DNA of 64,000 bases, from positions 1 through 64,000 of the forward strand of contig JAJZVM010000019.1 of NCBI GenBank assembly GCA_021845645.1, in the 5' to 3' direction. Shown here piece after piece: positions 1 through 8,753 of the stretch (positions are counted from its first letter, which is position 1; every line of letters begins with the position of its first letter). The notes beneath the pieces were generated by a model. It did no database searches. It saw only the letters and a program-made list of their open reading frames with translations, and had not been told where the DNA came from. A program made the position numbers and the translations under genes. This stretch comes from Bacillota bacterium (GTDB lineage Bacteria > Bacillota_E > JAJZYS01 > JAJYTV01).

Positions 1-1
1 C

Positions 2-127
2 TTCCTAGCCCGCAAGAACGACGGCATGCCCGGCGTAAAGGTTCTCTGGCGCGGCTTTCAGCGCCTTGAGATCTTCACGGCCGCCTGGATCGCTGCTCAC
101 CCTAGACGGGATGTGGGTAAAGCGTAG
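2..127 (+). pseudogene. C-terminal remnant of a Tn5/IS4-type transposase
   Basis: The frame is open from the window edge and stops at TAG 125-127, giving 41 residues. The stretch RKNDGMPGVKVLWRG followed by a QRLEIFTAAW tail matches the conserved C-terminus of Tn5-like IS4-family DDE transposases. Only the end of the protein is inside the window, so I cannot say whether the upstream part is intact. It overlaps the start of the following hydrolase gene in another frame, which suggests an insertion sequence abuts or has truncated that gene. The family call rests on motif recognition only. Confidence 0.6.
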
Positions 128-872
128 GCCCGGAACTGGTCCTTTCTCACTAATCGTGAGTCTTCACGGCGGGAATATGTTTGGTGACGACGTGTTTGGT
201 TCGCCATATCACTTCAACGGGTATCCTGCATGGAATGCCCAGAGAGCAGCGGGGAATGCTGATTTCAGTCATGCTGTCGTCTTTCTGCCGAACTTTGCCG
301 GGTACGGTGGAAGCCAGGGCAATGTGGGCAGTCCATATTCCGAGTATATCGACACAGTGAATGGGATGGCGGCTTTACGGCGCATTCGCGGACTCGACCT
401 TTCACGGCAAACTTATGTCGTGGGGGCATCGGTAGGTGGGTTGATTGCGTTACTTCTCGCATCTAAAGATACGTACGTGCGAGCACTCCTCCTTGATAGT
501 CCTTACGTTGGTGCACAATTTGTGTCGGATTGGTTGCAACAACACGACACATCGGCACTGTCGGTGGACGACTTAACAATAATGGCCGACTACGTACGCA
601 TGTACGGAGAGAGCGTCGCTGGCAAGCAGTATCAAGAGAATTCTCCCACTTATTGCGCAATTAGAGTCCCTGTACTCATTATCGCAGGTACCAGAGATCC
701 GTACTATCCCGTAGCGATGCTCAAAGACGCGGCTAGTCGCCTACGGAAGTGCGATCCCACAGTTACTTTGCGGGTATTCCCTGGCGGCCATGCTCCGAGT
801 TCAGCTGCCGTTAACAATGCTGAGTGGACTTGGGCGGTAAGCCACTTTAGAGGGACTGTCCACAATCCATGA
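111..872 (+). CDS. alpha/beta hydrolase (prolyl-oligopeptidase/dienelactone-hydrolase-like)
   Basis: A single-domain serine hydrolase of 253 residues counted from ATG 111. An HGG oxyanion motif lies near residue 19. The nucleophile elbow GASVGG places Ser107, AGTRDPYYP gives the likely acid Asp196, and GGH gives His227, so the triad order is correct for the fold. There is no signal peptide, so it should be cytoplasmic. The start is uncertain: the frame stays open upstream to a TTG at 66, inside the transposase remnant, and no good ribosome-binding site precedes either start. The gene may therefore be 5'-truncated by the insertion. Its base composition is visibly less GC-rich than the rest of the window, which suggests acquired DNA. 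The substrate is unknown; a peptidase role alongside the small Cys-rich peptide downstream is conceivable but unproven. Confidence 0.7.
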   Translation: MWVKRRPGTGPFSLIVSLHGGNMFGDDVFGSPYHFNGYPAWNAQRAAGNADFSHAVVFLPNFAGYGGSQGNVGSPYSEYIDTVNGMAALRRIRGLDLSRQTYVVGASVGGLIALLLASKDTYVRALLLDSPYVGAQFVSDWLQQHDTSALSVDDLTIMADYVRMYGESVAGKQYQENSPTYCAIRVPVLIIAGTRDPYYPVAMLKDAASRLRKCDPTVTLRVFPGGHAPSSAAVNNAEWTWAVSHFRGTVHNP

Positions 873-938
873 CCTGCCGTATGTCGACGGCGAGCGGGGG
901 CCACATCCACTGAACCGGGATGGGAAGGAGCTGATGTG

Positions 939-1094
939 ATGGAGGGCACCACAGGAAGCACTAGCGACGACAACACCTTTGGCGTTGGAGCCCTGACTAC
1001 GACCACGGAAGCGGCGAGCCCGAACACAGTAGTTGCGAACTGCACTGGTGGTTGCGGCGACGCGGGGTTCTGCTGCGGTTGTCTTGCCGGTTAG
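939..1094 (+). CDS. small Cys/Gly-rich peptide, candidate RiPP precursor
   Basis: A 51-codon gene with a very good ribosome-binding site (GGAAGGAG, 8 nt before ATG 939). Residues 1-34 are rich in Thr, Ser, Asp and Glu and lack Cys. Residues 35-51 read CTGGCGDAGFCCGCLAG, with five Cys and six Gly. This leader/core split is typical of ribosomally made, post-translationally modified peptides. No modification enzyme is visible in the window; only the alpha/beta hydrolase lies next to it, and a transposase remnant lies beyond that, so any maturation genes would be outside the window or lost. A metal-binding or disulfide-rich peptide is an alternative. Translation is well supported by the start context, while function is inference. 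Confidence 0.55.
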   Translation: MEGTTGSTSDDNTFGVGALTTTTEAASPNTVVANCTGGCGDAGFCCGCLAG

Positions 1095-1204
1095 TAAGAG
1101 CGCTTGCATACCGCTTCGAGAGGCAACCTCTAGGTGTAGTGGCCTGAGCCAAGCGTGTCGCATCGTCACCTGCAGATCCTGCCGACGGCTTGACCGCCGG
1201 CACC

Positions 1205-1450
1205 ATGCCAACAACTGCGCGTACTTCCCCATTCCGGGGCGTCCCCGATCCCTCTTGCGCGCTGCTCTTCGCCTTCGGCCAGGAATGGCGCCTCATGGCG
1301 TTCGGGCGGATGCCGGCGATCCTCGCCTACGCCGCGGACGGCCGGGAGGTGGCGAGGCATCTCGGGCGCTCGGCGCGGGACCTCGGCGATCTCGACTCCG
1401 TTCTCAGGCTCCTCGCCCCCCAGGGGGACGGCGAGGACCGGACTTCCTGA
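1205..1450 (+). CDS. hypothetical protein, doubtful
   Basis: An open frame of 81 residues beginning at ATG 1205 and ending 73 nt before the ChrB-domain gene. The middle section (SCALLFAFGQEWRLMAFG, then a charged REVARHLGRSARDLGDLDSVL helix-like part) looks more protein-like than the alternative frames. I recognise no family and see no clear ribosome-binding site. In DNA this GC-rich, chance open frames are common. The rest of 873-1523 holds only the small peptide gene above. Confidence 0.3.
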   Translation: MPTTARTSPFRGVPDPSCALLFAFGQEWRLMAFGRMPAILAYAADGREVARHLGRSARDLGDLDSVLRLLAPQGDGEDRTS

Positions 1451-1523
1451 CGGCGTCTTGCCCCTTCGCGCTTCCGATGCTAGCGTGAACCGGGGAAGAT
1501 TTCCTCTCGGGGAGGCCGGCACG

Positions 1524-1958
1524 ATGAAGTGGGTGACCCGCAAGAACGCCAACGTGGACCGCATCGCCTGTCCTTGGCTGATCCGGCGCTTCGTGGATCC
1601 CGGCGCCGAGTTCCTTTTCGTGGCCGGGGACGACGTGATGGCGGCGGCCGAGAAGGAAGGCGCCATCCCGTTCGACGTCAAGGGTGCGGAGCTCGGCCAT
1701 GTCGACGGCCGCTGCAGCTTCGAGTCGATCATGGTGCACTATGGTCTCCATGACCCGGCGCTCGAGCGTCTCGCCCTGATCGTCCACGGAGCCGACGTCG
1801 CGAACGACCGCGGCATCACCAGGGAAGCGGCGGGGCTCTACGCGGCCGCCCACGGTTTTGCGCTGCTCTACGGCGAGCAGGACCAGGAGAAGATCCGGCT
1901 CGAGACGCCGCTCTACGACGCGCTCTACCGCTGGTGCCAGGCCGAGGTGGATCGCTGA
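1524..1958 (+). CDS. ChrB C-terminal-domain (chromate resistance-type) protein
   Basis: A 144-residue protein that opens MKWVTRKNANVDRIACPWLI, the hallmark start of the ChrB_C family. The conserved IACPWLIRRFVDP block is followed by acidic and histidine-containing segments (GHVDGRCSFE, HGADVAND). ChrB is a regulator or sensor linked to chromate resistance, and stand-alone C-terminal domains like this one are often annotated as chromate resistance proteins without a proven activity. The start at 1524 is preferred because a GGGGAGG sequence lies 8 nt upstream; the frame is open further 5'. The next gene, an MFS transporter, begins 27 nt downstream, so the two are probably cotranscribed. No ChrA transporter is present. 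Confidence 0.8.
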   Translation: MKWVTRKNANVDRIACPWLIRRFVDPGAEFLFVAGDDVMAAAEKEGAIPFDVKGAELGHVDGRCSFESIMVHYGLHDPALERLALIVHGADVANDRGITREAAGLYAAAHGFALLYGEQDQEKIRLETPLYDALYRWCQAEVDR

Positions 1959-1985
1959 TGGCAAACGCGCCTCCCCCAGCCGGGC

Positions 1986-3179
1986 ATGCTGGCTGACCGC
2001 GGCGTGCGCGACGCCCGCCGCATCGTCGCGGCGACGGCCGTGCGCAACTTCGGCTATGGCCTCGTGTCGGTGGAGGTGGCGCTCTACTGGCGAGCGCATG
2101 GCATCCCTGCCGTAATGATCGGCCTCCTGTTCACGGTCGCGCTGCTCGCGAGCGGCCTCCTCAGCGCCCTGGCGGGGCGCCTCGGCGCGGCCCTCGGTCG
2201 CCGGCGTAGCCTGATGCTGATGTCTCTAGGCATCACGCTCGGCGGCGTGCTGCTCGCCGTCGGCACCTCCTGGCCGCTACTGCTGCTTGCGAGCCTTCTC
2301 GCCACCTTCAGCCCGACCGGCAAGGACGTCGCAGCCATGCTCCCGCTGGAGCAGGCGGCCCTGGCGCACCTTGGCGGCGGCAGCCGACGCATGGCCCTCT
2401 ACGCCCGCTACAACATGACAGCGGCGCTCGCGGGCGCCTGCGGCGCCCTCGCCGTGGCCGTCCTGCCGCCCAGCCTGCGCAGCGCGGTGGCCTTCTGGTT
2501 CTACGCCCTGATCGGCCTCGGCCTCCTCGGGATCTACGGCGGCCTCTCGCCTGCCGTGGAAGAGGCAGACGGGGAGAAGCGGCAGGGAGCCGCCGGCCGG
2601 CTCCGGCAGAGCCGGGGCATCGTCCTGCGCCTCACCGCCCTGTTCGGCATCGACGCGCTGGCCGGAGGCCTGGTCGCCCAGGGCATCGCGGTGCTCTGGC
2701 TGCACGAGCGCTTCGGCATCGCAGCGGGTGTCGCGGGCGTGCTCTTCTTCGCGACGAACCTCGCCATGGCACTCTCGCAACTGGCCGCGCCGTGGCTCGC
2801 GAAGCGCTTCGGACTGCTGAACACGATGGTCTTCACGCACCTGCCGTCCAACGTCCTGCTGCTGCTCGTCGCCTTTGCGCCGAGCTTCCCTGCGGCCGCC
2901 GTACTCCTTATCCTGAGGAGCCTCCTGTCGCAGCTCGACGTGCCCACCCGCCAGGCGTATACGATGGCCCTCGTCGCACCCGAGGAGCGCGGGGCGGCGG
3001 CGGGCGTGACGGCGGCGGTGCGCGGCACGGCATCGGCCGTCTCACCGGCGGTCACGGGCCTCGCGCTGTCGCTGGCCGCACTGGGGCTGCCGTTTGTCCT
3101 GGCCGGCACGCTCAAGGCCTTCTACGACCTCACGCTCTGGGGCATGTTCCGCAAGGTGCCGCTCAGCCACAGCGAGTAG
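1986..3179 (+). CDS. MFS transporter
   Basis: A 397-residue membrane protein with about twelve hydrophobic segments and a loop GRLGAALGRRRSLML after the second or third helix, matching the MFS loop 2-3 motif. It should act as a secondary transporter in the cytoplasmic membrane, probably an efflux carrier. The substrate is not readable from the sequence. It follows the ChrB-domain gene closely in the same direction, a pairing that suggests export linked to metal or oxyanion stress. In-frame TGA at 1956 limits the start; ATG 1986 is the first start codon after it, but there is no strong ribosome-binding site, so a start a few codons later is possible. It converges on the helicase gene with 22 bp between stops. 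Confidence 0.85.
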   Translation: MLADRGVRDARRIVAATAVRNFGYGLVSVEVALYWRAHGIPAVMIGLLFTVALLASGLLSALAGRLGAALGRRRSLMLMSLGITLGGVLLAVGTSWPLLLLASLLATFSPTGKDVAAMLPLEQAALAHLGGGSRRMALYARYNMTAALAGACGALAVAVLPPSLRSAVAFWFYALIGLGLLGIYGGLSPAVEEADGEKRQGAAGRLRQSRGIVLRLTALFGIDALAGGLVAQGIAVLWLHERFGIAAGVAGVLFFATNLAMALSQLAAPWLAKRFGLLNTMVFTHLPSNVLLLLVAFAPSFPAAAVLLILRSLLSQLDVPTRQAYTMALVAPEERGAAAGVTAAVRGTASAVSPAVTGLALSLAALGLPFVLAGTLKAFYDLTLWGMFRKVPLSHSE

Positions 3180-3201
3180 GCGGATACCGCACCTGAGCGG
3201 C

Positions 3202-5289
3202 CTAGCGTGACGCCTCTGCCTTGCCCGTGCCCGCGTCGGACTCGCTCCTCACGAGCTGCGTCACGGTCTCGTGCCGGATGGCGGCCCCACCGACCAGCCG
3301 TGTCAGCCGGCCTTGGTGCAGCAGCAGCACGCGGTTCTGGGCGCGGCTCGCGAGCACGAAGAGGTCGGACGCGGCGGAGGGCGTCTCGGGCAGGGCCCGC
3401 TCGTCGGCGTCGAGGACCAGCACGAGGTCGAATTCGAGGCCGGCGGCGTCCGTGCGCGTGCCGGTGAACGGCTCCCGACCCTGTGGGAAGGCGGCGTCCC
3501 GCACCGACAGCTGCAGGGTCGGCAGGCGCGACGGCTCGGCGCACAGGATGGCCGCGGTGGAATGCGGCAGGGCCTTCAGGAGCTGCACGGCCGTCTCCGC
3601 CATGTCGAGCTCGGGCGCGATCTGCACGGCCACCACAGGTGGCGCCTCGCGCTCGATCACCTCGATCGGGCGGAACGGCAGCCCCGTCCTGGGGCCGAGG
3701 ATGTTGAGCAGAGCGACGATCTCGGGCGTCGAGCGGTAGTTGATGCCGAGGTAGCGCACCACGGGCTCGGCGAAGCCCAAGCCATGGAGTTCGCTCCACG
3801 CCGCGATGCCGGTCAGGGCGGGGTCCCGCTGCGCGAGGTCGCCGAGGACCGTGAACGTCGCGTCGGGGACGACACGCCGCAGCACCTCGTAGGCGAGCGG
3901 CGCGACGTTCTGACCCTCGTCCACCACCACGTGGTGCAGGCCGCGCAGCCGGCGGCCGTCGAGGAGCAGCCGCCAGTGGGCGAGGGCTGGCAGGTCGCCG
4001 CGGCCGATGCGCGGCTCCTCCTTCATCTGCCGCAGGAGGTCGATCTGCGCCGTGCGGGGCGCAAGCTCCGGCAGGTGGCGATCGACGAGGAGCGCCGCAT
4101 GGTGATCGATCTCCGCCTCGACCTGGCGGTAGCGGCTCTGGTCGCTCTCGTCCCAGCCAACGCTGAGAAGTTTCAGCACGCGCTCCTTCGCCGGACGGCC
4201 GATGCGCTCGCGCAGGGCCCGTCGCATCTCGTCGTAGGCGTCGCGCGTCAGGGCAGCGGCAGCCTCATGCACATCCCGCTGCTCGATGCGCCAGCCGTCG
4301 CCGACGACCGCCGCCTCCTCCCTAAGACGCGAGAGCCCCTCCTGGACCTGACCGGCGAGCCAGTCCGCCTGCGCGCGGCCGAAGCTCGATTGCGCACGTC
4401 GCTGGTCTGACTCCTCCGTGGGCAGCTCCACGCCGGCATACGCGGCCAGCCATCCGTCGATCGACTCCTGCCGCACGCCGCGGACGCCGAAGCTCGGCAG
4501 CACGGCCTCCATGTAGTCGACCAGGGCGTGCGACGGAGAGAGGATGAGACAGGCCTCGGCCTTGAGGCGGCGGCTCGGGTCGGTGGCGGCGTCCGTCACC
4601 AGGTATGCGACGCGCATCTGTCCGATCTGCGTCTTGCCGGAACCAGGCACGCCGTGCACCACCAGGAGCGGTACCCGCTCGAAGATGGCCTGGCTCTGCT
4701 GCCTGCCGATCGTGCGCACGATGTTGCGGGCCTTCTCGCCCGCCATCGCGAGCACCCGGCCCAGGAAGGGATCGCCGGAAATGGCTCCGCCCTCGCCGTA
4801 GCTCGACAGCGCGTCGCCCATGTCGACGATCCGCAGGTCGCGGATCTCGAAGCGTCGCTTCAGGAGGGTGCGGCCCCTGAACGCCCCCACTTCGATCTCC
4901 ACGGGCTGCTCCGCGAACGCTCTGGCCATCGGCACCGTCCAGTGGATCATCTGCGCTCCGCCGGCCGCCGAGAGGTCCGTCCAGTCGTCGAGCACCTCCG
5001 AGAGGTAGTAGCGCTCCACCTCCTCCCGGCCGTCCGCCTGCACGTCCATGCGCGCGTAGTAGGGCCTCTGGCGCCAGACGACCACATGCTCGAGGTCGGC
5101 GATGCGCTCGCGCCGATAGGCGGCGAGCCGCCAGGCGACCGCGTCCTGGGTGCGGCGAAACTCCGCCTCGCGCGCCTTGCGCTCCTCGCGCGTCGCCTCG
5201 AGCAGATAGGTAAGCCCCTCGACCGTGGCGTCGAGCACCTCCTGCTCCTCGGGTAGCGTCAGGTAGCGCCCCGGCTCCGTATCCTCCAT
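3202..5289 (-). CDS. HelD-like superfamily 1 (UvrD/Rep-type) helicase/ATPase
   Basis: A 695-residue SF1 ATPase. Residues 15-75 form a charged helical N-terminal arm, as in HelD, the ATPase that strips and recycles RNA polymerase. Walker A is GVPGSGKT at 213-220. Further on lie VVDEGQN (motif II, DExQ type), NYRSTPEIV (motif IV/V region) and GLEFDLVLVLD near the C-terminus. It is somewhat shorter than Bacillus HelD. The start is well fixed: ATG 5289 is preceded by AAGGAGGG. A role at RNA polymerase is inferred from the arm plus SF1 core; a DNA repair helicase is the main alternative. It is transcribed alone, with about 530 bp of non-coding DNA upstream. Confidence 0.8.
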   Translation of the reverse strand: MEDTEPGRYLTLPEEQEVLDATVEGLTYLLEATREERKAREAEFRRTQDAVAWRLAAYRRERIADLEHVVVWRQRPYYARMDVQADGREEVERYYLSEVLDDWTDLSAAGGAQMIHWTVPMARAFAEQPVEIEVGAFRGRTLLKRRFEIRDLRIVDMGDALSSYGEGGAISGDPFLGRVLAMAGEKARNIVRTIGRQQSQAIFERVPLLVVHGVPGSGKTQIGQMRVAYLVTDAATDPSRRLKAEACLILSPSHALVDYMEAVLPSFGVRGVRQESIDGWLAAYAGVELPTEESDQRRAQSSFGRAQADWLAGQVQEGLSRLREEAAVVGDGWRIEQRDVHEAAAALTRDAYDEMRRALRERIGRPAKERVLKLLSVGWDESDQSRYRQVEAEIDHHAALLVDRHLPELAPRTAQIDLLRQMKEEPRIGRGDLPALAHWRLLLDGRRLRGLHHVVVDEGQNVAPLAYEVLRRVVPDATFTVLGDLAQRDPALTGIAAWSELHGLGFAEPVVRYLGINYRSTPEIVALLNILGPRTGLPFRPIEVIEREAPPVVAVQIAPELDMAETAVQLLKALPHSTAAILCAEPSRLPTLQLSVRDAAFPQGREPFTGTRTDAAGLEFDLVLVLDADERALPETPSAASDLFVLASRAQNRVLLLHQGRLTRLVGGAAIRHETVTQLVRSESDAGTGKAEASR

Positions 5290-5818
5290 GGTCCCTCCTT
5301 CTGCCGCCCGCAGGCCACGGGCAAGCGGCCGTGCACAAGGCGCGCACGGCAGTGAGGGTGTTATTCTACTACACTCGGCAGGTACCGGCGCAAGTCCGTT
5401 CCGTCAGGCCCATTCAGGGCACGTCCAGCTTCGCACGGAGAGAGGCGTCTCGGCATGGACGGTGCCGCAGAGAAACAGCGCTCGCCGCTCGGAAAGAATG
5501 CCGCACGCCACCGCACCAGGATAGCCGGCATGACCCGCCGCCGCTGTCGGCCCTGCAGCAGTGCCCGCACGGCCGCAGCCGCCACGCCTCGGGTCTTGGG
5601 TACCTGGCGGCCACAAGGGCGAGCGGGCCCGAACGCACAAAGTAGGGCCCGAAGGGACCGGCCGCACCGCTGCGCCCTTGCCTCCCCTCGGTCGCTATCG
5701 CCCCGAGCGAGGGCCATCGCGCATGCTGTCGCGCCGAGCAGCATGCCGCAAGCCGGCGCTGCGACGTCCAGCAGCGGACGCCGCATGCACGCCACTCCCG
5801 GCGATGGCCCATCTGCCC
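5290..5818. other. 529-bp region without a convincing gene; weak promoter for the helicase
   Basis: Several open frames exist on both strands, but all are Arg/Ala/Pro-rich, with no ribosome-binding sites and no recognisable family. On the minus strand, TAGAAT at 5368-5363 with a TTGCGC about 19 nt upstream could be the helicase promoter, leaving a leader of about 70 nt. I see no structured RNA. Confidence 0.3.
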
Positions 5819-6163
5819 TCAGACCGTGCGGTGCGAGAGGGGGCGGCCATAGCCGTCGGTCATGCTGTCCGTGGCGATCAGGATGATGTCGATGAGCCAC
5901 CAGATGCCAAGGCCGCCGAACGTGATCAGCTTGAGGATGCCGGTGCCGATGTGGCCGAGATAGAAGCGGTCGACACCGAGATTGCCGAGGAAGATCGAGA
6001 GCAGGAGCGCCACGAGCCAATCCTTCGCGTAGGGATCGTACGGGCGCTGCCCGGCTCCCGTAGGTACGCCGCAGTGCACGCAGACCACCGCGCGCGGATC
6101 GATCTCCTGGCCGCAGGCACGGCAATAGGCCTTGGGCTGACCCGGTTCCGACGGCTGACCCAT
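5819..6163 (-). CDS. TM2-domain protein with N-terminal zinc ribbon
   Basis: A 114-residue membrane protein. Residues 14-31 hold two CxxC pairs (CRAC and CVHC) forming a zinc ribbon. Residues from about 57 onward hold two hydrophobic segments around the TM2 signature GNLGVDRFYLGHIGTG. Such proteins sit in the cytoplasmic membrane, and their biochemical role is unknown. The start at ATG 6163 is chosen because GAGAGGTGA lies 5-6 nt before it; the frame is open upstream without a better site. The next gene upstream on the same strand, a GNAT, ends 45 bp away, so they may be cotranscribed. Confidence 0.8.
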   Translation of the reverse strand: MGQPSEPGQPKAYCRACGQEIDPRAVVCVHCGVPTGAGQRPYDPYAKDWLVALLLSIFLGNLGVDRFYLGHIGTGILKLITFGGLGIWWLIDIILIATDSMTDGYGRPLSHRTV

Positions 6164-6208
6164 GCTTTCACCTCTCACCATGAAGACCGTGGATCGGGCC
6201 ATGCGGTT

Positions 6209-6817
6209 TCACCGCCCGGCCGCGTCGCCGCTGACTTCGCCGGAGGCTGGCAGGTCCAGGTCCTGATCGACGCGTCGCGCGAAGATGATATGGTCCTGCC
6301 AGCGGCCCGCGATCTTGAGATAGCCGGGGGCGTAACCCTCGCGACGGAAACCGTTCTTTTCGAGCACGCGCTGCGAACCCTTGTTCCAAGAGAGCGTCGC
6401 CGCCTGGAGGCGGTGCAGCGCAAGGATGCGGAATCCGATCTCGCAGCCGAGCGCCACGGCCTCGGTCATCAATCCCTGGCCCTGATGCCGCTCATCCAGG
6501 GCGTAGCCGACATAGGCGTTTTGGAAGACGCCGCGCACGATGTTGTTGAGGTTGAACCGGCCGACGAGCGTCCCGCCCTGGTGCAGAAATATGCCGAAAT
6601 GGTAGCTCTGGTCGCGCGAGGCCCGCTCGAGATAGCTGGCGATCAGGGCCTCCTGCTCCGCGGCGACCAGCTCCCGCTCGTCCTGCAGCGGCTCGTACGG
6701 GCGCAGGAACTCGAAGTTCGCCCGCCGGTAGCGCAGGAGTTCCTGCGTGTGCTCGCGACGCAGGAGTTCGAGGAAGACGCGCGGACCCGTAAAGCGCCTG
6801 GACGGCTCGATGGGCAT
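6209..6817 (-). CDS. GNAT-family N-acetyltransferase (RimJ/RimL-like)
   Basis: A 202-residue acetyltransferase. The fold is recognisable from FGIFLHQGGTLVGRFNLNNI (strands 2-4), the acetyl-CoA loop DERHQGQGLMTEAV, and SQRVLEKNGFRREGYAPGYL, the typical end of RimJ/RimL-type enzymes that acetylate ribosomal-protein or other N-termini. The last 25 residues after the domain are charged and probably disordered. ATG 6817 is chosen because GGAGG lies 8 nt upstream; the frame is open much further 5' but carries no better start. It diverges from the MFS gene at 6996 across about 180 bp. The substrate cannot be told from the sequence. Confidence 0.8.
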   Translation of the reverse strand: MPIEPSRRFTGPRVFLELLRREHTQELLRYRRANFEFLRPYEPLQDERELVAAEQEALIASYLERASRDQSYHFGIFLHQGGTLVGRFNLNNIVRGVFQNAYVGYALDERHQGQGLMTEAVALGCEIGFRILALHRLQAATLSWNKGSQRVLEKNGFRREGYAPGYLKIAGRWQDHIIFARRVDQDLDLPASGEVSGDAAGR

Positions 6818-6995
6818 CGGCAAGGCCTCCCTGCGGCTGGGCTGCTCCGGCCGCACGCGGCGTGAAAACCATGTTCGGATGTTCGTGAGGACAGGAGTCG
6901 ACCCCTGCAGTCGGGGCAGTTCGACGCGATGCGGCGGGAGACGGCCCTGCCCGCCCCGGGCAGGTGGTGTACCTGGGCGGAGCGAAGGCATCACT

Positions 6996-8270
6996 ATGGG
7001 AAATCCACCACCGACGGAGCCCAGCCTCCTGCGCGAACGCGACATCCGCTGGTTCCTCGCGGGCCGCGTCGTCACGGAGATCGGCTCTCGCATCAGCCGT
7101 GAAGGGCTGCCCGTCACGGCTATCCTTTCGCTGGGCACAGGTGCCCTGGGTGTCAGCATGATGGCGGCGGCCACGCAGCTGCCGGGGCTTCTCCTGTCGG
7201 CGCACGCGGGCGCCCTGACCGACCGCATGCGCCGGCGGCCCCTGCTGATCGCGATGGATCTCGCCCGCTTTCTGCTGCTGCTCTCCGTGCCCGCTCTCAG
7301 CTTCATGCATCGTCTCGCCCTCTGGCACCTCGTGCTCGTGTCCCTGCTGATCGCGGGCATCGGATTCGCGTACCAGATCGCCGACCAGGCCTACCTCCCC
7401 GCGCTCGTCGGGCGCGGCCGCCTCGAGGAGGGCAGCCGCCTGGTGTACGCGGCGGGGGCGGTGGGCGAGACGGCCGGTCCGACCGTGATGGGTGCCCTGG
7501 TGCAGGCGCTCGGCGCCCCGCTCGCCATCTTGTTCGACGCCCTTTCGAACCTCGTCTCGGCGCTCACGCTCCTGACCATCCGTCGTCCGGAGCCGGCGCC
7601 GGCCGCTCCGCTTGAGGGAGACGCGGAGCCACGCCCGGCGCAAGGGCTGCGAGCCGCCCTGCGCCACCCTCTGCTGCGGCCCCTGGCGACGGTCCTCGCC
7701 GTCTCGAACCTGTTCGGCGGCGCCTTCGCTGCCCTGTATGAGCTGTACGCGCTGCGCACCCTGCACCTTGGTGCCTTGGCCCTCGGCATCCTCGTGACGC
7801 TCGGAGGGCTCGGGTCTCTCATCTCGGCAGGACTCTCGCGGCCGGTCGTGCGCCGTCTCGGGATTGGCCGTGCACTCACCATGAGCATGCTTGCGAGCGG
7901 GCTTGTGGGGCTCTGCATCCCCGTCGCGGGAGGCGGTTTCTGGCTCGCATTCGCGGCGCTCGCCGCGGCGCAGCTCCTCGGGGACCTGTCAGGCACCGTC
8001 TACGAGATCAACGAAACGGTGCTGCGCCAGAGCGTGACGCCCGACAACTGGCTCGGGCGCGTCAACGGCGGCATGCAGTTTTTCGGCGGGCTCTTCGGAC
8101 TCGTGGGCACCATCGTGTTCGGACTGTTCGCCATGGCCTTCGGCACCCGCTCAGCCTTCTGGGTGGCCGCCGTGGGAGACCTCGTGCTCGCCCTGTGGTT
8201 CATGGGCACCGCCGTGGGTCGTGTGGCATTGCCGCTCGAGGCGGACAACCTGTCGTTCCGAGGCGTTTGA
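6996..8270 (+). CDS. MFS transporter (drug/metabolite efflux type)
   Basis: A 424-residue transporter with about twelve hydrophobic segments. The loop AGALTDRMRRRPLLIAMD after helix 2 matches the MFS motif A, in the form seen in the EntS/macrolide-efflux-like subgroup. It should be a proton-coupled exporter in the cytoplasmic membrane; the substrate is unknown. ATG 6996 is preferred (AGCGAAGG upstream, sequence starting MGNPPP); the frame extends 5' as far as 6747 across the divergent promoter region and over the GNAT start, which is implausible as coding. It is followed by about 270 bp with no gene before the sigma factor promoter. Confidence 0.85.
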   Translation: MGNPPPTEPSLLRERDIRWFLAGRVVTEIGSRISREGLPVTAILSLGTGALGVSMMAAATQLPGLLLSAHAGALTDRMRRRPLLIAMDLARFLLLLSVPALSFMHRLALWHLVLVSLLIAGIGFAYQIADQAYLPALVGRGRLEEGSRLVYAAGAVGETAGPTVMGALVQALGAPLAILFDALSNLVSALTLLTIRRPEPAPAAPLEGDAEPRPAQGLRAALRHPLLRPLATVLAVSNLFGGAFAALYELYALRTLHLGALALGILVTLGGLGSLISAGLSRPVVRRLGIGRALTMSMLASGLVGLCIPVAGGGFWLAFAALAAAQLLGDLSGTVYEINETVLRQSVTPDNWLGRVNGGMQFFGGLFGLVGTIVFGLFAMAFGTRSAFWVAAVGDLVLALWFMGTAVGRVALPLEADNLSFRGV

Positions 8271-8538
8271 GGCGGCCTGCAAGATGAGAGCAGGTTCGGA
8301 TGTGATCCTGTGCAGGTCCGACCGAGAGGTGCCCGACAGGGATCGACGAAATAGGCCAACGGTAGACGTCGCATGCCCGGCGTCGTTGCGCAGGGCCGCT
8401 CGCGCGGGTCGTCGAACGGCATACGGCGGGCGAACCGGTCTACGCCTGTCACCGGCGGCACAACCTGCCCTGTCTCTGGCCTCAGGCAGGATCCGCCCTG
8501 CCGGCAGCGAACATTCGAGTCCAGGTTGTTGTTGTCTA
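8271..8538. other. 268-bp gap with no recognisable feature
   Basis: I see no plausible gene, terminator hairpin or structured RNA between the MFS stop and the sigma factor promoter. Short open frames here lack ribosome-binding sites. Confidence 0.5.
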
Positions 8539-8567
8539 TTGACAACGGTATTGCTCTATGGTGTATT
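8539..8567 (+). promoter_or_regulatory. probable sigma-A promoter of the rpoD/sigA gene
   Basis: A perfect -35 hexamer TTGACA (8539-8544) is followed after 17 nt by TGTATT (8562-8567); TATTTA at 8564-8569 is an alternative -10. The region is locally AT-rich in an otherwise GC-rich window. The leader to the chosen start would be about 180 nt. Confidence 0.6.
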
Positions 8568-8753
8568 TAATAATTTGTGTGCCATCTTGGCATCCTTGTA
8601 CCAAGACCTAGCATGACCATCCATCCACAGTCAGCACGCCACCGATCCGCTCCGCGGCGGGCTCCCGCCAGGAGAACGCCCCTGCCAGAGGCCGGCGTGG
8701 CTTCAAGGCATCCCGTCTCACCGCTCCAATGGCACGAAGGCAGTGATGCATCC

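Noticed and set aside
5414..5886. Overlapping open frames in the gap between the helicase and TM2 genes
   Set aside because: No ribosome-binding site, strongly biased Arg/Ala/Pro composition, no recognisable motif.
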